From Amycolatopsis sp. WQ 127309 (GTDB lineage Bacteria > Actinomycetota > Actinomycetes > Mycobacteriales > Pseudonocardiaceae): DNA of 64,000 bases. This document shows positions 63,714 through 64,000 of this stretch, one piece after another (within the stretch, counting starts at the first letter, position 1; each line of letters begins with the position of its first letter). The stretch is from positions 3,410,001 through 3,474,000 of the forward strand of contig NZ_CP095481.1 in the NCBI RefSeq assembly GCF_023023025.1, read 5' to 3'. Under the pieces are notes generated by a model. It had not been told where the DNA came from. It did not search any database and worked only from the letters and a program-made list of their open reading frames with translations. A program made the translations under genes and the position numbers.

Positions 63714-64000
63714 TCAGCGGCGGCGATAGAGGTCGCGCAGCAGCAGGACCTCGGCGCCGTGGTGGAGGGTCTCGCGGTTGATGTGCAGGACCAGCGTGGC
63801 CAGTGGTTCCGCGGCGTACGGGCCCTCCGCCGGGCCGCACGGCCGGGCGAGGCCGGCGGCGTCCAGCGCGCGCACGCCCGCGATCCAGCGGCCGTACAGC
63901 TCGTCCAGCTGGCCCAGCGCGCCGGCGGCCGTTCCCGGGTAGTCGTAGGAGTCGTAGTCCATCGCGGGCCCGCCGAAGTGGGACGCCGTCCGCATGCCGA
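63714..64000 (-). CDS. DinB-family protein, C-terminal part (runs off the window)
   Basis: The last 95 residues or so of a DinB-superfamily protein, with the third metal-site helix HINRETLHHGAEVLLLRDLY. The frame is open to the window edge and the N-terminal helices with the other histidines would lie beyond 64000, so the ATG at 63995 is probably internal. DinB-fold proteins are thiol-dependent transferases or hydrolases. Confidence 0.8.
   Translation of the reverse strand, partial: GMRTASHFGGPAMDYDSYDYPGTAAGALGQLDELYGRWIAGVRALDAAGLARPCGPAEGPYAAEPLATLVLHINRETLHHGAEVLLLRDLYRRR

Overview
The window is GC-rich (roughly 70%) with GTG/TTG starts, four-base stop/start overlaps, WhiB, mycothiol-family and type VII secretion genes, so it comes from a mycelial actinomycete. 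Gene content and order best fit the Pseudonocardiales, probably Amycolatopsis or a close relative (inference from recall, no search run).

The backbone is colinear, from memory, with the Mycobacterium tuberculosis segment Rv3447c to Rv3409c: eccC, Rv3446c-like ATPase, two WXG100 genes (ESX-4 type), rplM-rpsI, glmM, glmS, nnr, alr, hydrolase, tsaE, tsaB-rimI-tsaD, groES-groEL, whiB3/whiD, an Rv3415c-like gene, a bldM-type regulator (as in Streptomyces), sigD, rsdA, DUF5319, guaB2, guaB3, choD. The backbone covers secretion, translation, cell-wall precursor supply, tRNA t6A modification, chaperones, developmental regulation and GMP synthesis.

Accessory blocks sit between backbone genes. (1) 8.0-10.6 kb: MarR/VOC pair with twin operators, DUF4333 membrane protein, lipoprotein. 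(2) 13.5-19.9 kb: an unusual short P450, a fatty-acyl-AMP ligase and an acyl carrier protein, followed by a three-gene set with an EspC-like secreted protein and an 870-residue WXG-type protein. (3) 24.3-28.2 kb: helically phased repeat array, then deoR-xylB-ABC ATPase. (4) 31.0-33.8 kb: fused carboxyltransferase and matB, splitting tsaE from tsaBD. (5) 36.1-42.5 kb: wecB, a LAVTG mini-protein, a signal-peptide/C-terminal-anchor protein, an exosortase with intact Cys-Arg-His triad, a membrane GT2 glycosyltransferase, and a two-domain peptidoglycan hydrolase. (6) 42.5-43.4 kb: arsR/arsI. (7) 46.3-47.2 kb: MerR protein with a B12-type fold lacking B12 ligands. (8) 55.5-64 kb: DUF397, oxidoreductases, rhomboid-like protein, DinB-family genes.

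The strongest candidate for a little-described system is the exosortase block (36.1-40.5 kb), a compact surface-protein processing and glycan unit. Next are the P450/acyl-AMP ligase/ACP trio and several families of long intergenic inverted repeats, one of which encloses the alr start codon. Many genes have a TANNNT box 6-8 bases before a GTG or ATG and no ribosome-binding site, suggesting leaderless transcripts.
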